DNA from: Microvelia longipes | Lineage: Eukaryota > Arthropoda > Insecta > Hemiptera > Veliidae | Assembly (NCBI GenBank): GCA_018340805.1 | Contig: JACMZG010001914.1 | Span: forward strand, 5,266,906-5,330,905 | Direction of reading: 5' to 3' | Length of the DNA: 64,000 nucleotides | Part shown: positions 49,000 to 61,354 of the stretch, piece after piece | How positions within the stretch are numbered: the stretch's first letter is position 1 | Layout: every line of letters begins with the position of its first letter | Program-made: the position numbers and the translations under genes | Notes under the pieces: generated by a model | What the model was told of the DNA's origin: nothing | The model's input: only the letters and a program-made list of their open reading frames with translations | Database searches by the model: none

Positions 49000-50160
49000 C
49001 ACAATATTAGGTTTAATCAATTCACAATATATATTTATGCCACAAAAACCCATTCGTGAATTTGATTAGTTTAAAAAGCATCACAAGGTTTAATTCATCA
49101 GGCTCACTAATTCCTCATCTTAATTTCCATTCCCCCTCCTCGCTTGTTCCCCTCTCGAATTCAGGTTTTCCTCTATTCATAAATTAAAACGAATCCCCCC
49201 TCTCCTACCCCCGAGAAACGTGAGTTTTTCCAAGTTAACAAGAAAATGTATATTTATGTGGGATATCGTGAGTTTTCCGTGAGGTTATAATTAGGGAAAA
49301 TGGTGTTATAGAAGGTATACTCGAGTTTTAGCAAACAATCTTCTAAGTAATATATATGAAAGTTTTAAGAGGTATATAAAGCATAATATATCAAGGAAAC
49401 GTCGGGAAGGTTTAGTTTAATTGCTAACTGGATATTTGCTTCTAATCAAGTTTAATAGCGTCATGATTAACTTTCATAAACCCACCGCCTCTCTACGCCC
49501 CCCCCCCCCCTTAAGGTTTGGAGGCGGTACATCCCCACCATACAGATGGGGTTCTTTACTAATTTTCAAAATACACTCCCATCCTTAGCTCTGCCAAATT
49601 GAATCTAATTTTCACTTATATTTACACACACACTAACACATCCACTCATATTAACTCTCAGTATTGTAACAGTTGTGGTATTTTAATGTTTCGAAAGGAA
49701 TTATACATTAAAAATCTTATAATTAGTTCTAATACGAATATTTTTCTTCTTTAACTTATTTTAAACATGAAACCCATTTTATTTGAATTAGTTGTACAAA
49801 ATACAAACATGACTTGTTTTCAAAAATTTAATGAACTCAATGAAATTTAATGAACTCAATTAAATTTTTTCTCTCTAACAAAACTTTACATTGAAGAAAT
49901 ATGAAGTCGAAATAAACATTATAATACAGTTTCCAGATGTAGCATTGCATTTTGCTTGTTACATTTCCTAGGTGTCTCTCGCACAATTATATTGTGTCAA
50001 CATTATAATAATTTATACAACAAAGGTTAGACAAAAGTTTTACAGCTCAAGTATCAGTTTTCACTGAAGATGAAGCCGAATAAGAAAACTTTATTTTTTT
50101 CTGAGGTTTGCCGAGTATGATAATTTGACAACTACCTTTTTACATCCCTGTTGGACATTT
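49000..50160. other. Non-coding intronic stretch
   Basis: AT-rich; nothing beyond the C run at 49.5 kb. Confidence 0.4.
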
Positions 50161-50165
50161 TTATA

Positions 50166-50234
<69 letters not shown>

Positions 50235-50303
50235 AAAAATAATAATAAAAAGAAAAAATACACAAATAAATAAATAAAGATATATATATATATAGAAATA
50301 TAT

Positions 50304-50341
<38 letters not shown>

Positions 50342-50559
50342 TATTTATTTGTGTATTTTTCCTTCCTTATTATTATTATTTTTTAAATGTATTTTTATTT
50401 CAAAACCAATTATTTAGAAGTTTAGTTACTTTTGCAAATGTGTTATATAAACTTATAAAGTAAATGATTTATAAAAACTTAATTTTTTTAGACTTATTTT
50501 AATATAAAAAAACAGAAAAAATAAATTGAGAGTAATAAATCAAATGATAAACACGCACA

Positions 50560-50693
50560 AGCCTTAGGAGCTTATGTGGCGAGCAAGGCTTAGGAGCTTA
50601 TGTGGCGAGCAAGCCTTAGGAGCTTATGTGGCGAGCAAGCCTTAAGAGCTTATGTGGCGAGCAAGCCTTAGGAGCTTATGTGGCGAGCAAGCC
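50560..50693. repeat. 26-bp minisatellite, five units
   Basis: Unit AGCCTTAGGAGCTTATGTGG then CGAGCA, five nearly identical copies. Confidence 0.95.
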
Positions 50694-51239
50694 TCATAAT
50701 TTGGAGAAAAGCAATTTTCTCCAATGGAAATTCGCAAAAAAAACTTTAATAATCAAAAGAAAATGTCGATATAAGTTTTAGAATAGAGGTTGTGTTTGTG
50801 ATTTCTGTAAGAAATGATTAACTTGTCGAGAACTTTGTATTCTTGTTAAAAGTTTATTTAATCTTCATCATCTTCCTTTACAGTATTTGTCCAATCAATT
50901 TCAACTCGCAAAAGTATATTAGTCAGCTCGTTAAGCAGGGATAGAAACCAAAGAGGGATTCCGACCAATCGAGGGGGGTTTTTGATTAAATTCGCTTGAT
51001 TCTGGGTGTGAAGCAAACCTAATTATTCAATAGGCAAGAAGACAAGAGCAGAAGGCAGAATAAACTTTGCCTAATAATTGCCAATTGGCGGCTTGAGTTG
51101 AAATCCCTTAGTTAACTATATAGATGGAGTTAGCTCTATTTCTTGTCTAACTCTATGATCCTTTCTTGAATCAACCCTCTCTGAGTCAAAGCTACTAGTA
51201 CAACACGTGTTTCTTAGTAAATATTCTATGTTATCTTTA

Positions 51240-51525
51240 CTTTTATTAATGGTGTACATTGCCTCTCTTATTACTCTACATTTAACAATGCTTCTATTAA
51301 TGGTGTACATTGCCTCCTACATTTAACATTACCTCTACATTTAACATTGCTTCTATATTTAACATTGCCTCCTATATAACATTACCTCCATTTAACATTG
51401 TCCTACATTTAAAATTGCCTACTACATTAACATTACCTCCTACATTTAACATTGCCTCCTACATTTAACATTGCCTCCTACATTTAACATTACCTTTACA
51501 TTTAACATTGCTTCTACATTTTTTT
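51240..51525. repeat. ACATTTAACATTGCCTCCT array (18-19 bp)
   Basis: About fifteen copies of CCTACATTTAACATTGCCT with slips; two more copies at 51880-51912 after a 350-bp interruption. Confidence 0.85.
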
Positions 51526-52190
51526 TAATAGTTTAATACATATTTAATAATAATAATAATACATAAATAAATAATAATAAATAATACATATTCAGCAAAA
51601 ATAATTCAATTTAGACTAAAAAACTGTAACTATATTCTTCACCAAAAAAGCCATAGCTTGAGCTTGGCGAAGGAGTTGTATAGAAGTTATAAAATAGATT
51701 GAGAAATAAGAAATATAAAAGAAAATATCCTGTTAACAAAAAAAGGAAATTTAAGTAGTTACTTGAAAGAGAAAATATAAAATTATATTTAGAGAAATTA
51801 CTTAGAGAAAAAAGAAAATCATTACAATTGCAGCTATTAGAATATATTATCTTATAATTTTAAAGTAAATAGATAGTTGGATTTAACATTGCCTCCTACA
51901 TTAAACATTGCCTCCCCATCCTATACATAAAATAGAAATGACAACATATTGAATACTACATTTTCCATCGTAATATTTGAGTTTTACCTTCAGCGCCTAA
52001 CCATCCCAAAAAAGTAAAAATATGAATGTTCATATGTCATATGCAGAATCGATTGGAATGCTGTAAGTCCTATGATATAAGGATCTGGAAGCAAAATCCC
52101 ACATAGAGTCTTAAAACAGCTACAATTTTAAATCTTTTTAACGTATGAACTAAAATTTAAGAGGTTGTATTTACCGTAAGTTGAAGAAGC

Positions 52191-52419
52191 AATCGAAGAA
52201 TCAGCTACCTACAGCAATCAAAGAAGAGCACGACGAGCCCTCTGGAGCATCTTTAGCAGGCTCGTCGTGCTCATTGAGACTAGAAGTTAATCACTGATAT
52301 AACTTTATTAGTTGAGAGCTCGAGTGTTGGCCCGCCTGCTGATGATGGCGTTATGCCGAAACCGGTCCAGGGATATTTATATCCAACAGCAAGTATCGAC
52401 GGTAGCTGATTCTTCGATT
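52191..52419. mobile_element. 230-bp inverted-ended element with internal hairpin and hammerhead-like motif
   Basis: The ends AATCGAAGAATCAGCTACC (52191-52209) and its exact complement (52401-52419) form 19-bp perfect TIRs. Inside are a perfect 14-bp stem GAGCACGACGAGCC (52226-52239 with 52259-52272) and the motif CCTG-CTGATGA-T-GGC/GCC-GAAACCGGTC-CAGG (52335-52371). Non-coding. Confidence 0.75.
52335..52371 (+). ncRNA. Hammerhead-ribozyme-like core
   Basis: Conserved core CTGATGA at 52339-52345 and GAAA at 52358-52361, helix II GGC/GCC with loop GTTAT, possible helix I CCTG (52335-52338) with CAGG (52368-52371), and GTC before helix I. One unpaired T (52346) sits between the core and helix II, and helix III would be minimal (ACC/GGT with no loop). 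It fits short-helix-III hammerhead motifs reported in Penelope-like elements only imperfectly; activity is unknown. Confidence 0.4.
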
Positions 52420-52559
52420 ATAAACTAAAAATTATTTTTAGTGTTGGTTAAAAGTATTTGTTGGTTCTGACAAGAACCTCCATTACCATCCCCATTAAAC
52501 CTATAGCTACCTATCTCTAATTATAATTTATTTAATTTTTAGTAAAAGGCTCGCCAAAA

Positions 52560-53095
52560 ATCCACTTTCAACAGATAGGTCTTACTAAAATTTATTCAAG
52601 TGTGAGTGAACAAATCACCCCAAAACAAAATACTTAAATCTTAAATTCCCTTAAGTGTAAGTTAACAAGTTTACCCAAAAACAACATATATTCAAATCTT
52701 ACTCAAATTCATTTTAGTTTAAGTAAAAATGTAACCCAAATACAAATTACATTTTAGGCTTACTTAAATTTACTTTAAATTTATTACAAGTTTTATCCAT
52801 AAACCCTGTACATAATACTCTTACTGAAAATTCCCTTACGTATTAGTAAAAATTACCAAAAACACTTACTTAAGTCCTACACAAATGTCCTTAAGTTTTA
52901 GTGAAATTCTCACAAAAACACTTACGTAAGTCTTACACAAATGTTCTTAAGTTTTAGTGAAATTCTCTTAAAAAATCACATACATAAGTCTTACACAAAT
53001 GTCCTTAAGTTTTAGAGAAATTTTCATACAAAAAACACGAACATAAGTCTTACACAAATGTCCGTAAGTTTTAGTGAAATACAAACTAACACATC
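52560..53095. repeat. Array of about 58-bp units
   Basis: Units of the type AAGTCTTACACAAATGTCCT then TAAGTTTTAGTGAAATTCTC with ACAAAAACACTTAC. Clear in the last four, progressively more diverged leftward. Confidence 0.8.
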
Positions 53096-53099
53096 ATAA

Positions 53100-54520
53100 A
53101 TCTTGCTAAAATAATGTTGTAAAATGGTATTTAAATGCTAAGAAGCCACTCCGTCAGCGACCCAACGAGTCCTTTACTCTAGGTTGATCTAAGTTATCCA
53201 GACAACCTTTGTACCATTTACTTGATACCGTTCCCCTTGCCTTTTGATTTTCCCATCTCTCAAATGATCAAATGAAAAGCCTCTATTTCATTTATCTAGG
53301 TTTTCTTCAATATAATTGATTCCATTTGAAATGTAGATACGATTATAGAGATTCTTTGTTAGTTATTTCCTTCCTTAAGGGATAATTTTCCAATTTTCAT
53401 TTTGATTATATTTTCCTCCTTTACCAGTCTAGAAATATGAAAATTATATTTGAAGTTGTAAATTTAGAAATTTTTTGATTCCGGAATTCATTGATTAGAA
53501 CTGTATATGTTTATTGTACTGTATCACACTAAGATTAAACTTACAGACGTATCACGAGGATTCAAGTTCCTGTTCTATCTTCTCAGATCGTAGTTCTAAG
53601 CTAGATAGTCTTAGCACAGCACGTGCGCATTTGTTAGACTAAGCTTTTCTGCTTTTGAAATCATAAGATGGAAACATATATATTTATGTAAGCTACTAAA
53701 AAGTGTCCTAAGTTCTGCCTAAACCCAGGATCGTTTAGGCTTAGGGATTTTATGAGTACTTGACATCGCAAAGACTCAGAACTCAGGGTAAACGTCTCTT
53801 TTGAAGGACGACACATGTCTCAGCTAACTGAGCAATCTAGTATTCAATTTTATTTTGTCACTGAGATTTTTTCAAAGTTTTTCCTCTGCAATCAATTTAT
53901 TGCTTAGTAAAATGTGCAATCATTAAGAGAGCATTAAAAGGAGCACCCACTGCACTTTTTTAAAAAAATACTTTGTTTTAAAATAAAACTCAAGGGAATA
54001 TTAATTCCAAACTTAACAGGTTGTTTTTATTTGTACTGTTATATGCCTTTAAAAAATAATAAATGAATATTAAATTAAAGTAACATAACTCCTATCAAAT
54101 ATTAATCAACAGTGTTTTCTGGAGATAACACTCCCCCTCCCTTTGTCTTGATTTTTCTTCAGGGCTGCGATCTAGGGAGAAAAATTAATCTTTATGGAAT
54201 TATTTTAAATGAGGAAAAGTTATTTAAAAAATTATATAATAAATAATAAAGTTTATTTCGTTGTTTTTGAAAAATTATACGTGAAAGGGGGATTTTTAAA
54301 AAGTCTGTTTTCTAAGGGAAGGGGATTATTTTTTTGATAAAAAATAGTCTGAAATCCTCTTTAGTGTATAATGGAGTCAAAAGGGGGAAGAGGGGTTTTT
54401 TTGGCTGGCACCCTAGTTTGTATGCGTGTGAGTGAAAAATAAAGAGCCAAGATAAAGTCAGTGATGCGTTGAAATTTAGCAGCAGGGGGAGGTTTTCTGA
54501 TTTAAAAATAAGCCTTTCTT
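53100..54520. other. Non-coding intronic stretch
   Basis: No gene or alignable repeat found. Confidence 0.4.
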
Positions 54521-54523
54521 AAG

Positions 54524-54868
54524 TCAGTGTTTACGAGTCAGTGTAATAAGTACTTCAACCTGGTCTTGCCAACGCAGTCTTGGACGTCCTCTCATCCTTC
54601 TACCTCCAGGTTTTCCTTCAAAGACCTTCTTTACCGCTCTATCAGCTGTCATCCTTTCTAAATGGCCAAGCCATCTTAATCGTCCCTTTCGGATTTCACA
54701 CACAATGTCTGGTCTGCCAAATAGATGGTAAACCTCGACATTGTGCCGCATTTGCCATATACCATTCTCAAAAAATGGTCCAAAAATACGGCGTAAAACT
54801 TTTCTCTCCCAGCGACGCAGTAGCTCTTCATCTCTTGCAGTGAGAGTCCAAGTCTCTGATCCGTACAT
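54524..54868 (-). pseudogene. LINE reverse transcriptase C-terminal fragment
   Basis: A 114-residue minus-strand frame matching the region downstream of the RT fingers/palm in RTE-like LINE proteins. It begins MYGSETWTLTARDEELL, has RWERKVLRRIFGP, then GRLRWLGHLERM and RMRGRPRLRWQDQ. The layout parallels the C terminus of the LINE at 29 kb (YGSQTWSLTQKQDQKL, GHVIRM, KRGRPERRW) but the sequence is clearly a different family. RT catalytic motifs and endonuclease are absent, so this is a short remnant lying in Drgx intron 1, about 700 bp before exon 2. No poly(A) or target duplication was recognised. Confidence 0.75.
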
Positions 54869-55565
54869 TAATACATAATAAGTACTGGTTAGAATTAAAA
54901 ACTTGAATAAGCAAGAAATGGATTGAAAATAAGAGTGCTGTATTCAATATATTTAGCGAATTTCAGATAGGTAATTACGCGCTAACGCCAAGGGAGATAA
55001 AGATAGAATATTCATTACTCCCAAGCATTTCGGCCCTGTCGAGGGAACCAACATGTTTAAACCCAGAGAAGCCAAAAGGATAATAAAGTTGGTTCCTAAA
55101 TTAGCCAAAATAGGGTATACTTTTATCTCGAGGCGAAACTGAGCAATATTAAATATAGCGAGGGCATGATGAAGGAGGGGTATGAAAAAGTATGGTTTTA
55201 CATAGTTTCTTCAAAATTGCATCAGGATGTAACAATTTTTAAACATCAATTCTTTATTTACAGAGTAAATCAGTTTTTACGTCGGGTATTAACTCCAAAG
55301 AGTCGACGACTTAACTTTTACCTTAACCTATTTCACAAGAAAAATCAACGAGTTTATTAATCATAATGATAATAAATTTATTAATCATGATGATAATAAA
55401 TTTATTAACCATAATGATAATAAATATACTGTGCATTATTTCCTATTATACACAGGGGAATTGCTCACAGAAACTGTCTTTAGATTCAAACTCCCCTCTC
55501 TCACGTAAAAGTCAAAATTTTCTTATCCAAATCTGTAAAAATTATTTGTAATATTTATGTTCTAG

Positions 55566-55657
55566 ATACAAGTTATTCTTATCACCCTGCAATACATGAC
55601 GATTCCTTCGTGAGGAGAAAGCAGAGGAGGAACCGAACTACCTTCACTCTACAGCAG
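55566..55657 (+). CDS. Drgx: Drgx exon 2 (start of homeodomain)
   Basis: A 92-base exon between the acceptor TTTATGTTCTAG (ends 55565) and the donor CAG|GTACGC (GT at 55658). It begins with two bases that complete the exon 1 codon, then encodes 30 residues: TSYSYHPAIHDDSFV followed by RRKQRRNRTTFTLQQ. The last 12 residues are homeodomain positions 1-12, with the N-terminal arm Arg5 and core Phe8 present. It ends in phase 0, matching exon 3. It is too short to appear as a long open frame; it was found by looking for the residues that had to precede exon 3. Phase, splice signals and protein sequence all agree with exons 1 and 3, which makes the assignment strong. Confidence 0.9.
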
Positions 55658-56460
55658 GTACGCTACAATTTACTTCTCTTACCATCTCCAAAGACTATAA
55701 TAGTTATAGAATGACGGAAGGTATACAAGAGCATCAGACAGAAGTTAGGATTGAAGTCGGTACTGGCATCTAGCGGCATCTCTGAAACTAATTTTTCTTA
55801 TCATAACATTTTCCTATTTGATTATTATTTAACATTTTCCCCACTTTTCCAAATGATATCATCTCATTTTTATTATCATTTTAACGACACAAGTATCTGT
55901 TTTTTTTAAACAAATTCTTTATTGGCAAAAGTATAAAGTATCTGTTTTAAGTTAATCATTATTATATAAAGCAAATAGTTGGATTAATCAGTTTAGCGCC
56001 GAAAGTAGTTTGCTGAAAACAAGACCACTGTGGCGCATTCTCGTAGTTGGCATTGTGAAACTACCAAATTACACTCTAGCGCTCCTGTTTACTGGCTCTA
56101 AAACTAACCTTTTCTTGTCCAAAATAATAAATATTAGGATCATCGTTCTTTATCTATGCTTTCATTGACTATCACCACATTTTCTTTAAATACAAAAGAA
56201 TACATACTTGATTGAGTTATAGGCTGGTTGTCAGATACAGCTTATAAAGGTCGAAACCGGTCTAAATTTAGAATAAAAATCAAAATTTGCCGTCTAAATG
56301 TTTGGTATTTTGCTTTGAGTAGAATTTATTTCTATTTAAGTAAATCTTATTCTTATTTTTAGGAGAGCCTAAAGCATCAATTCTGCAAGTTTATACTCTG
56401 TGCTTCTCTTTTAATAGCAAGAGTGAAACTAACACATTAAACTTTTTACATATATAGTGA

Positions 56461-56850
<390 letters not shown>

Positions 56851-57599
56851 TGACGAATAATATATACGTATGAATCCACCTATTTTTTTGGCAAAATATT
56901 GCTTGGGGGAAAAATGTTACCAAAAAAAGAGAGAAATGCATTTACGAACGAAGACAGCGGTCTGTCAACAGTGTTGGACTCAGGGTCTGCCTCATACCAA
57001 CTAAAACTCACTCCGCGAAACCCCTTAAACCTAGCCTGGAACCGTTATTCACATTACTTCAGGCTAGGTCTTATCTTGAGCCTTCCGGCTCCCTCCCATC
57101 TTAATCTCTCTTCCCTTTTTGTCAAACTTTATAGTGGATCCAGGACGTTGCAAGAAAACTTGCAACGCCTAGGACCAACGCCAAAACCTGACAAAAAATA
57201 ATAATGATTTCACCTGATAGCAGAAGCGTGAAGAGAGGGAGTTGTTTTAGTTCACTAAGAACGTAGCGATGATCAGGGCCGTAGCCTGCTAAAACTAGTA
57301 GGAGGGAAGGGGGCGCCCCCCTCTGAGATTGGGCGATATCTATATCACATATCCAGACTTTCAGTGAAAATACTTCTTCAAAGTATTCCCCCCCCCCCTC
57401 GCCTTTGACCCCTTCTTGGCTACGAGCCTGACCATGACCCCTGTTACATCTCTGATCGTAGTACACCTGTAAAAGCTAGTAAAAGCTGTCAGCTGCGGGG
57501 CTTCAACCACGGGGGCCTCAGAAGAAAAAAAATCTTCCCTCTATTTAGATTTTTTAAGGACGCAGACAATAATTTATGAAATAGTAGAAATAATTTTTT

Positions 57600-58372
57600 T
57601 CAATATTTTTTTTTTAAATTATAATCTTGTACAAACCAAATCCATGACTATGTACAGTTTTTCGAAAATTTTTCTGATTTAATGATTATGATTGTAATGA
57701 GTTTTCATTAGTGCGGGTTAATGACGTCATAAAAATATGTTCCGAAAAGCACAACAAGACCTAAAAATGTATTTTTACCTAGTTTCAAATCTTTGGCATA
57801 AATAAACTGGGAAGTACAGACACACAATATGTCTGTCTGACATGTTTTGTGAAAAACATGTGAAAATCACGTCTTAAAACAACTGAATCAGATAAACCAG
57901 GTAACATCCCCGTTTCAGAATTTTGTTACAAACAATACTTTTTCTACTTTAATAAAAAAAATCTATATATCTACGACCTACGTTATAAATGAGAAAAATT
58001 TTTCTATATACCTACGACCTACGTTATAAATGAGAAAATTTGTCCTGTATACCTACGACCTACGTTATAAATGGGAAAATTTTCCTATTAACCTACGAAC
58101 CTACGTTATAAAATGAGAAAAATTTTTCTATTACGAACCTACGTTATAAATGAAAAAATTGTCCTGTATACCTACGACCTACGTTATAAATGAGAAAATT
58201 TGTCCTGTATACCTTTACAACTTACGTTATAAATGGGAAAATTTTTCCTATACACCTACGACCTACGTTATAAATGAGAAAAAAAATCCTATATACCTAC
58301 GACCTACGTTATAAATGTGAAAAAATTTGCTATATACTAACGACCTACGCTATATATATGAGAACAAAAAAT
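57600..58372 (+). mobile_element. Palindrome-ended repeat family copy with expanded end
   Basis: 57715-57930 matches the family (TTAATGACGTCATAAAAATA, CATAAATAAACTGGGAAGTA, CTGTCTGACA, CCCCGTTTCAGAATTTTG). It continues at 57960-58372 into about ten tandem units of some 41 bp, each with TACCTACGACCTACGTTATA then AATGAGAAAA, derived from the terminal hairpin. It is in Drgx intron 3, upstream of the tRNA-Arg. Confidence 0.65.
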
Positions 58373-58513
58373 GTAAAACAATCTTTTGATGACAATGGAA
58401 TAAGAAGACAAATGTAGAGGAAGTTATTAAACTCATCAAGGTCACACTAGACCCGAACATCTTAAGATGTAACTAGGCCCATCTTACCTGCAGTAGGCCG
58501 CTTCACACACCAA

Positions 58514-58586
58514 GCCCCTGTGGCCTAATGGATAAGGCATCGGTCTCCTAAACCGGGGATTGTGGGTTCGAGTCCCACCAGGGGTA
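58514..58586 (+). tRNA. tRNA-Arg (anticodon CCT)
   Basis: A 73-base intronless tRNA. The acceptor GCCCCTG pairs with CAGGGGT (one G-U). The A box is TGGCCTAATGG and the B box GGTTCGAGTCC. The anticodon stem is TCGGT/ACCGG with loop CTCCTAA, giving CCT at positions 34-36, which reads AGG (Arg). The discriminator base is A and CCA is not encoded, as in eukaryotes. A T run follows as a Pol III terminator. It lies inside Drgx intron 3, on the same strand. Confidence 0.95.
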
Positions 58587-58591
58587 CACTA

Positions 58592-58596
58592 TTTTT
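58592..58596 (+). terminator. Pol III terminator of tRNA-Arg
   Basis: Five T residues begin six bases after the discriminator base of the tRNA, the usual RNA polymerase III stop signal. Confidence 0.8.
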
Positions 58597-58738
58597 ATGT
58601 TTCAAATAGATGAATGTTACTGTAAATTAATATAATTAAATGAATTGTGATTCATATCAAATCTAACATTGAGTTATCAATTCTAAAATCTTTAGATTGC
58701 CGATAAAGAACTTGTTTAAAAAAAATCTTTGGATTTAA

Positions 58739-59755
58739 AATTTTTAATAATTTCTTTAGGTGAAAAATAGATAACTCCTATATTCATCCACTTCATTTTT
58801 CTTAATGCCCATTTATATCTTTTTATATACTGATTTAGAATGAGTTTCTAAATAGCCTCTGGAACCTAAATATTTTTAAGTTAGGGTTTAGTAGAAACGA
58901 TTTTGGAAATCAAGTGATCCCTCGATTCACTAGAACATGTCCCTGGATTAAAGAGAACAATGCTAATCGGTGGATAGTAGAAATGCCTTATGTTCTGAAG
59001 CATGAGTTGCTAAAAGTTGGTACTGGAAACAAAGAATGGTCTTCTAGCCAGCTACCAGTGAAACACTATGATTGGGTTACCAGATGTTTTACCTGTCTGA
59101 GAACGGGTCATACAAAAAATCAGTGTGACAAAGAAAAAGTTTGCTCTTACTGCTCTGAACCCCACCATTTAAGAGCAAACTGCCCAATAATCAAAGAACA
59201 GCCAGTGTGTGGCTCTTGTAGAGATAAAAGAAGAAAACATAATCATTCTATACTAGATCCGAATTGTTTAGAGTTACAGAATGCACTAATGTGCAGGAAG
59301 TTGCTACTAAACCGAACCTAGCTTAAGTATCTACTTATAATTTAGCTTGTAGTTCAGAGAATATGTATATAGAATTTATGTACCCGATATTAGTTTAGAG
59401 CTCCATAACTGAGATACCAGTTTACACTTGAAACCACTCTTTCTCATATTATTATTTCAGTTACAGTAATATCTTTTATCTTCTTTTTATCTCTATTTAT
59501 TTATTTTAACACTTATATATTTCTATTTATTTATTTATCCATTTTTTTTTCATTCATATGGCACAATGGTCCCACCTAAGAGGTCTAAGTGCCCTGGAAT
59601 TTTCCACCTGAGTATCATAAAAAAACATTAGGTTAACTCTAAAATCATTTCAATTAGAATTTTTAATAATTTCTCTTGGTGAAAAATAGATAACTCCTGC
59701 ATTCATTCATTCACTTCAGTTTTCTTAATGACCATTTTTATCTTCTCGCATATAC
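58739..59755. repeat. Direct repeats of about 95 bp flanking the gag-like fragment
   Basis: 58739-58830 and 59658-59755 share long stretches such as GGTGAAAAATAGATAACTCC and TTTTCTTAATG in the same order and orientation, with small indels. They bracket the zinc-knuckle fragment. They could be remnant terminal repeats or two copies of one 3' UTR. Confidence 0.6.
58839..59321 (+). pseudogene. Gag-like zinc-knuckle ORF fragment of a retroelement
   Basis: The open frame runs from 58839 without an ATG; 58914 is a GTG. It carries tandem zinc knuckles: CFTCLRTGHTKNQC and CSYCSEPHHLRANC both fit CX2CX4HX4C. A third Cys/His cluster, CGSCRDKRRKHNHSI followed by a Cys, comes next. Such a series is typical of gag-like ORF1 proteins of Jockey/I-type non-LTR elements or of Gag of some LTR elements; the upstream matrix/capsid-like part and any polymerase are missing. 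It sits in Drgx intron 3 between two related sequences of about 95 bp (58739-58830 and 59658-59755). Nucleic-acid binding is expected from the knuckles; the exact family is not resolved. Confidence 0.6.
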
Positions 59756-60252
59756 GACTGTATGCAGTATTATTATATACTGTAACATTTTTCTTTATGT
59801 TTATATTTCATTTAGCTATGTATACTTCTATTCTTCTATTTTTTTTTATTTATTTATATGTGCCCCTTAATGCCAGATTAATACCTTAACCTAGAGGTTT
59901 ATACCTTAAATTAAACCTCGTTTATTCGTATTAACTAATGAACATAGTAGTAATGAACGCATAACCTAATGAAGAAGACTTTAAAAAAATGAGTAGCTTT
60001 GCAATATATTATATTTGCAAGACAATAATATTTTTTTGCCAATATCCATTCTAATCAAATTAAAACAATTAATTTTTTTAAGACTTAACATAATATTTTC
60101 TATAATACAATTAATAAAGTAATATTTTATAATATTTCTATAATACTATCAATCTATTCACCACGTAACAGAATTATTAATTAGTAACAGAATTATTGAT
60201 GCTGTCTTATAAACAAAATTCTAAAAATTTTAGTAACAACACTAAAAAGCTA

Positions 60253-60321
60253 AGGTCCCACCGAGATTCGAACTCGGATCGCTGATTCAAGTCCAGAGTG
60301 CTAACCATTACACCATGGACC
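60253..60321 (-). tRNA. tRNA-Gln(TTG)-like gene with three missing bases
   Basis: On the minus strand this is clearly a tRNA-Gln: GGTCC-ATGGTGTAATGG start, GGTTAGCACTCTGGA, B box GAGTTCGAATCTC, and end TGGGACC plus T. Against the usual Gln tRNA it lacks one C in the 5' acceptor strand (GGTCCA for GGTCCCA), one T in the anticodon loop (CTTGAA for CTTTGAA) and one C in the 3' anticodon stem. Each loss is in a run of two or three identical bases. It is 69 rather than 72 bases long and as read could not fold normally. It is either a pseudogene or a real gene with homopolymer errors in the assembly. Confidence 0.8.
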
Positions 60322-60489
60322 TGGTTGAGAGAGGGGTCTCCCTTTTAGTCACATAACTCTTCTACCCTCGCTTTTAAAACAATCTATCTCTACTTTCTAA
60401 TCTTACAATTTTATAACATCAAACCACTCAAATAATAAAATATATTTAATCATTTTAATATTATTAGTATTAGTCTCCATTCTATAAGC

Positions 60490-60612
60490 GATTGTAATTG
60501 ATAGACACTGGATGGGACGAAATAATTAAATATAAGAGCAGGCGAAATATAGTCATTTAGAGAAGTGGTAGTTTAATTATTTTGTCCCATCCAGTGTCTA
60601 TCAATTACAATC
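60490..60612. mobile_element. 123-bp MITE with 41-bp TIRs
   Basis: GATTGTAATTGATAGACACT... (60490-60530) is inverted at 60572-60612 with one mismatch. The spacer is 41 bp. No target duplication could be assigned with confidence. Confidence 0.75.
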
Positions 60613-61350
60613 TTTTAATCATTTTTATACCTTTTTATTTACCCCTGTAACCTAATTAAAATTCACTTGTTTAAATTTAATATGATGCTCGTATTATATC
60701 GATTATTGTCAATATTAGACTTATACAGTGGAAAGTTATGATGAGATAGGGAATAGAAAAAATCATAGATTTAAACATCTAGTAGATAATCTAGTAGATA
60801 CTTAAAACTCTTTAATAAAACAAGCAGCCAACTAGGGAACGAGGCTTCCCTTATGATAGTCTTAAAATTTATAGTAAGTTTGGCCGGCGGTTCAACCCCG
60901 ACTGTTCACACGGTATTTTTTAACTTATAGTTAAAGCCCGGAAAACTTGTAAATAAAGTAAAAGAGTCAGGTATCGGAGTATTATCATCTAATTTTTATG
61001 GTCGTGGATTATAATGGTTTAGAAACCTAGTAAGAATTCCTCTTTTAAACTTATGAATGTGGCCGCGTTAGTGCTAAATAACTATAACTATAACTAAAAA
61101 ACTCACGCCGTTAACTATAAATAAATAAATAAATAAAAAAATAACCTTCATCACTTAGTTCAAGAGCCTCTATAAAGATTGTACTACATCTTGCGTCCCA
61201 TTTTTCTTCTTTAATATTTCTTCTCAAAAGCATTGTGATAAGGAAGCAAAATGATATATCGTGTCATGGACGGTAGAAAGGGGAAGTGGTTTTCTATGTA
61301 CAATAATTAATAACTTTTGCTCTCACAGGAATTTAACCGGTCTTATTTAT
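60613..61350. other. Non-coding stretch in Drgx intron 3
   Basis: No feature recognised between the MITE and the 20-bp array. Confidence 0.4.
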
Positions 61351-61354
61351 CGTG

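Noticed and set aside
56230..56275. A sixth hammerhead-like motif around CGAAACCGGTC, and another GAAACCGGTCC near 22175
   Set aside because: The GAAACCGGTC half is present, but no CTGANGA core could be placed at proper spacing.
56899..57466. Open frames on both strands after Drgx exon 3 as a possible next exon
   Set aside because: Neither contains the expected VWFQNRR recognition helix, and the splice signals do not fit.
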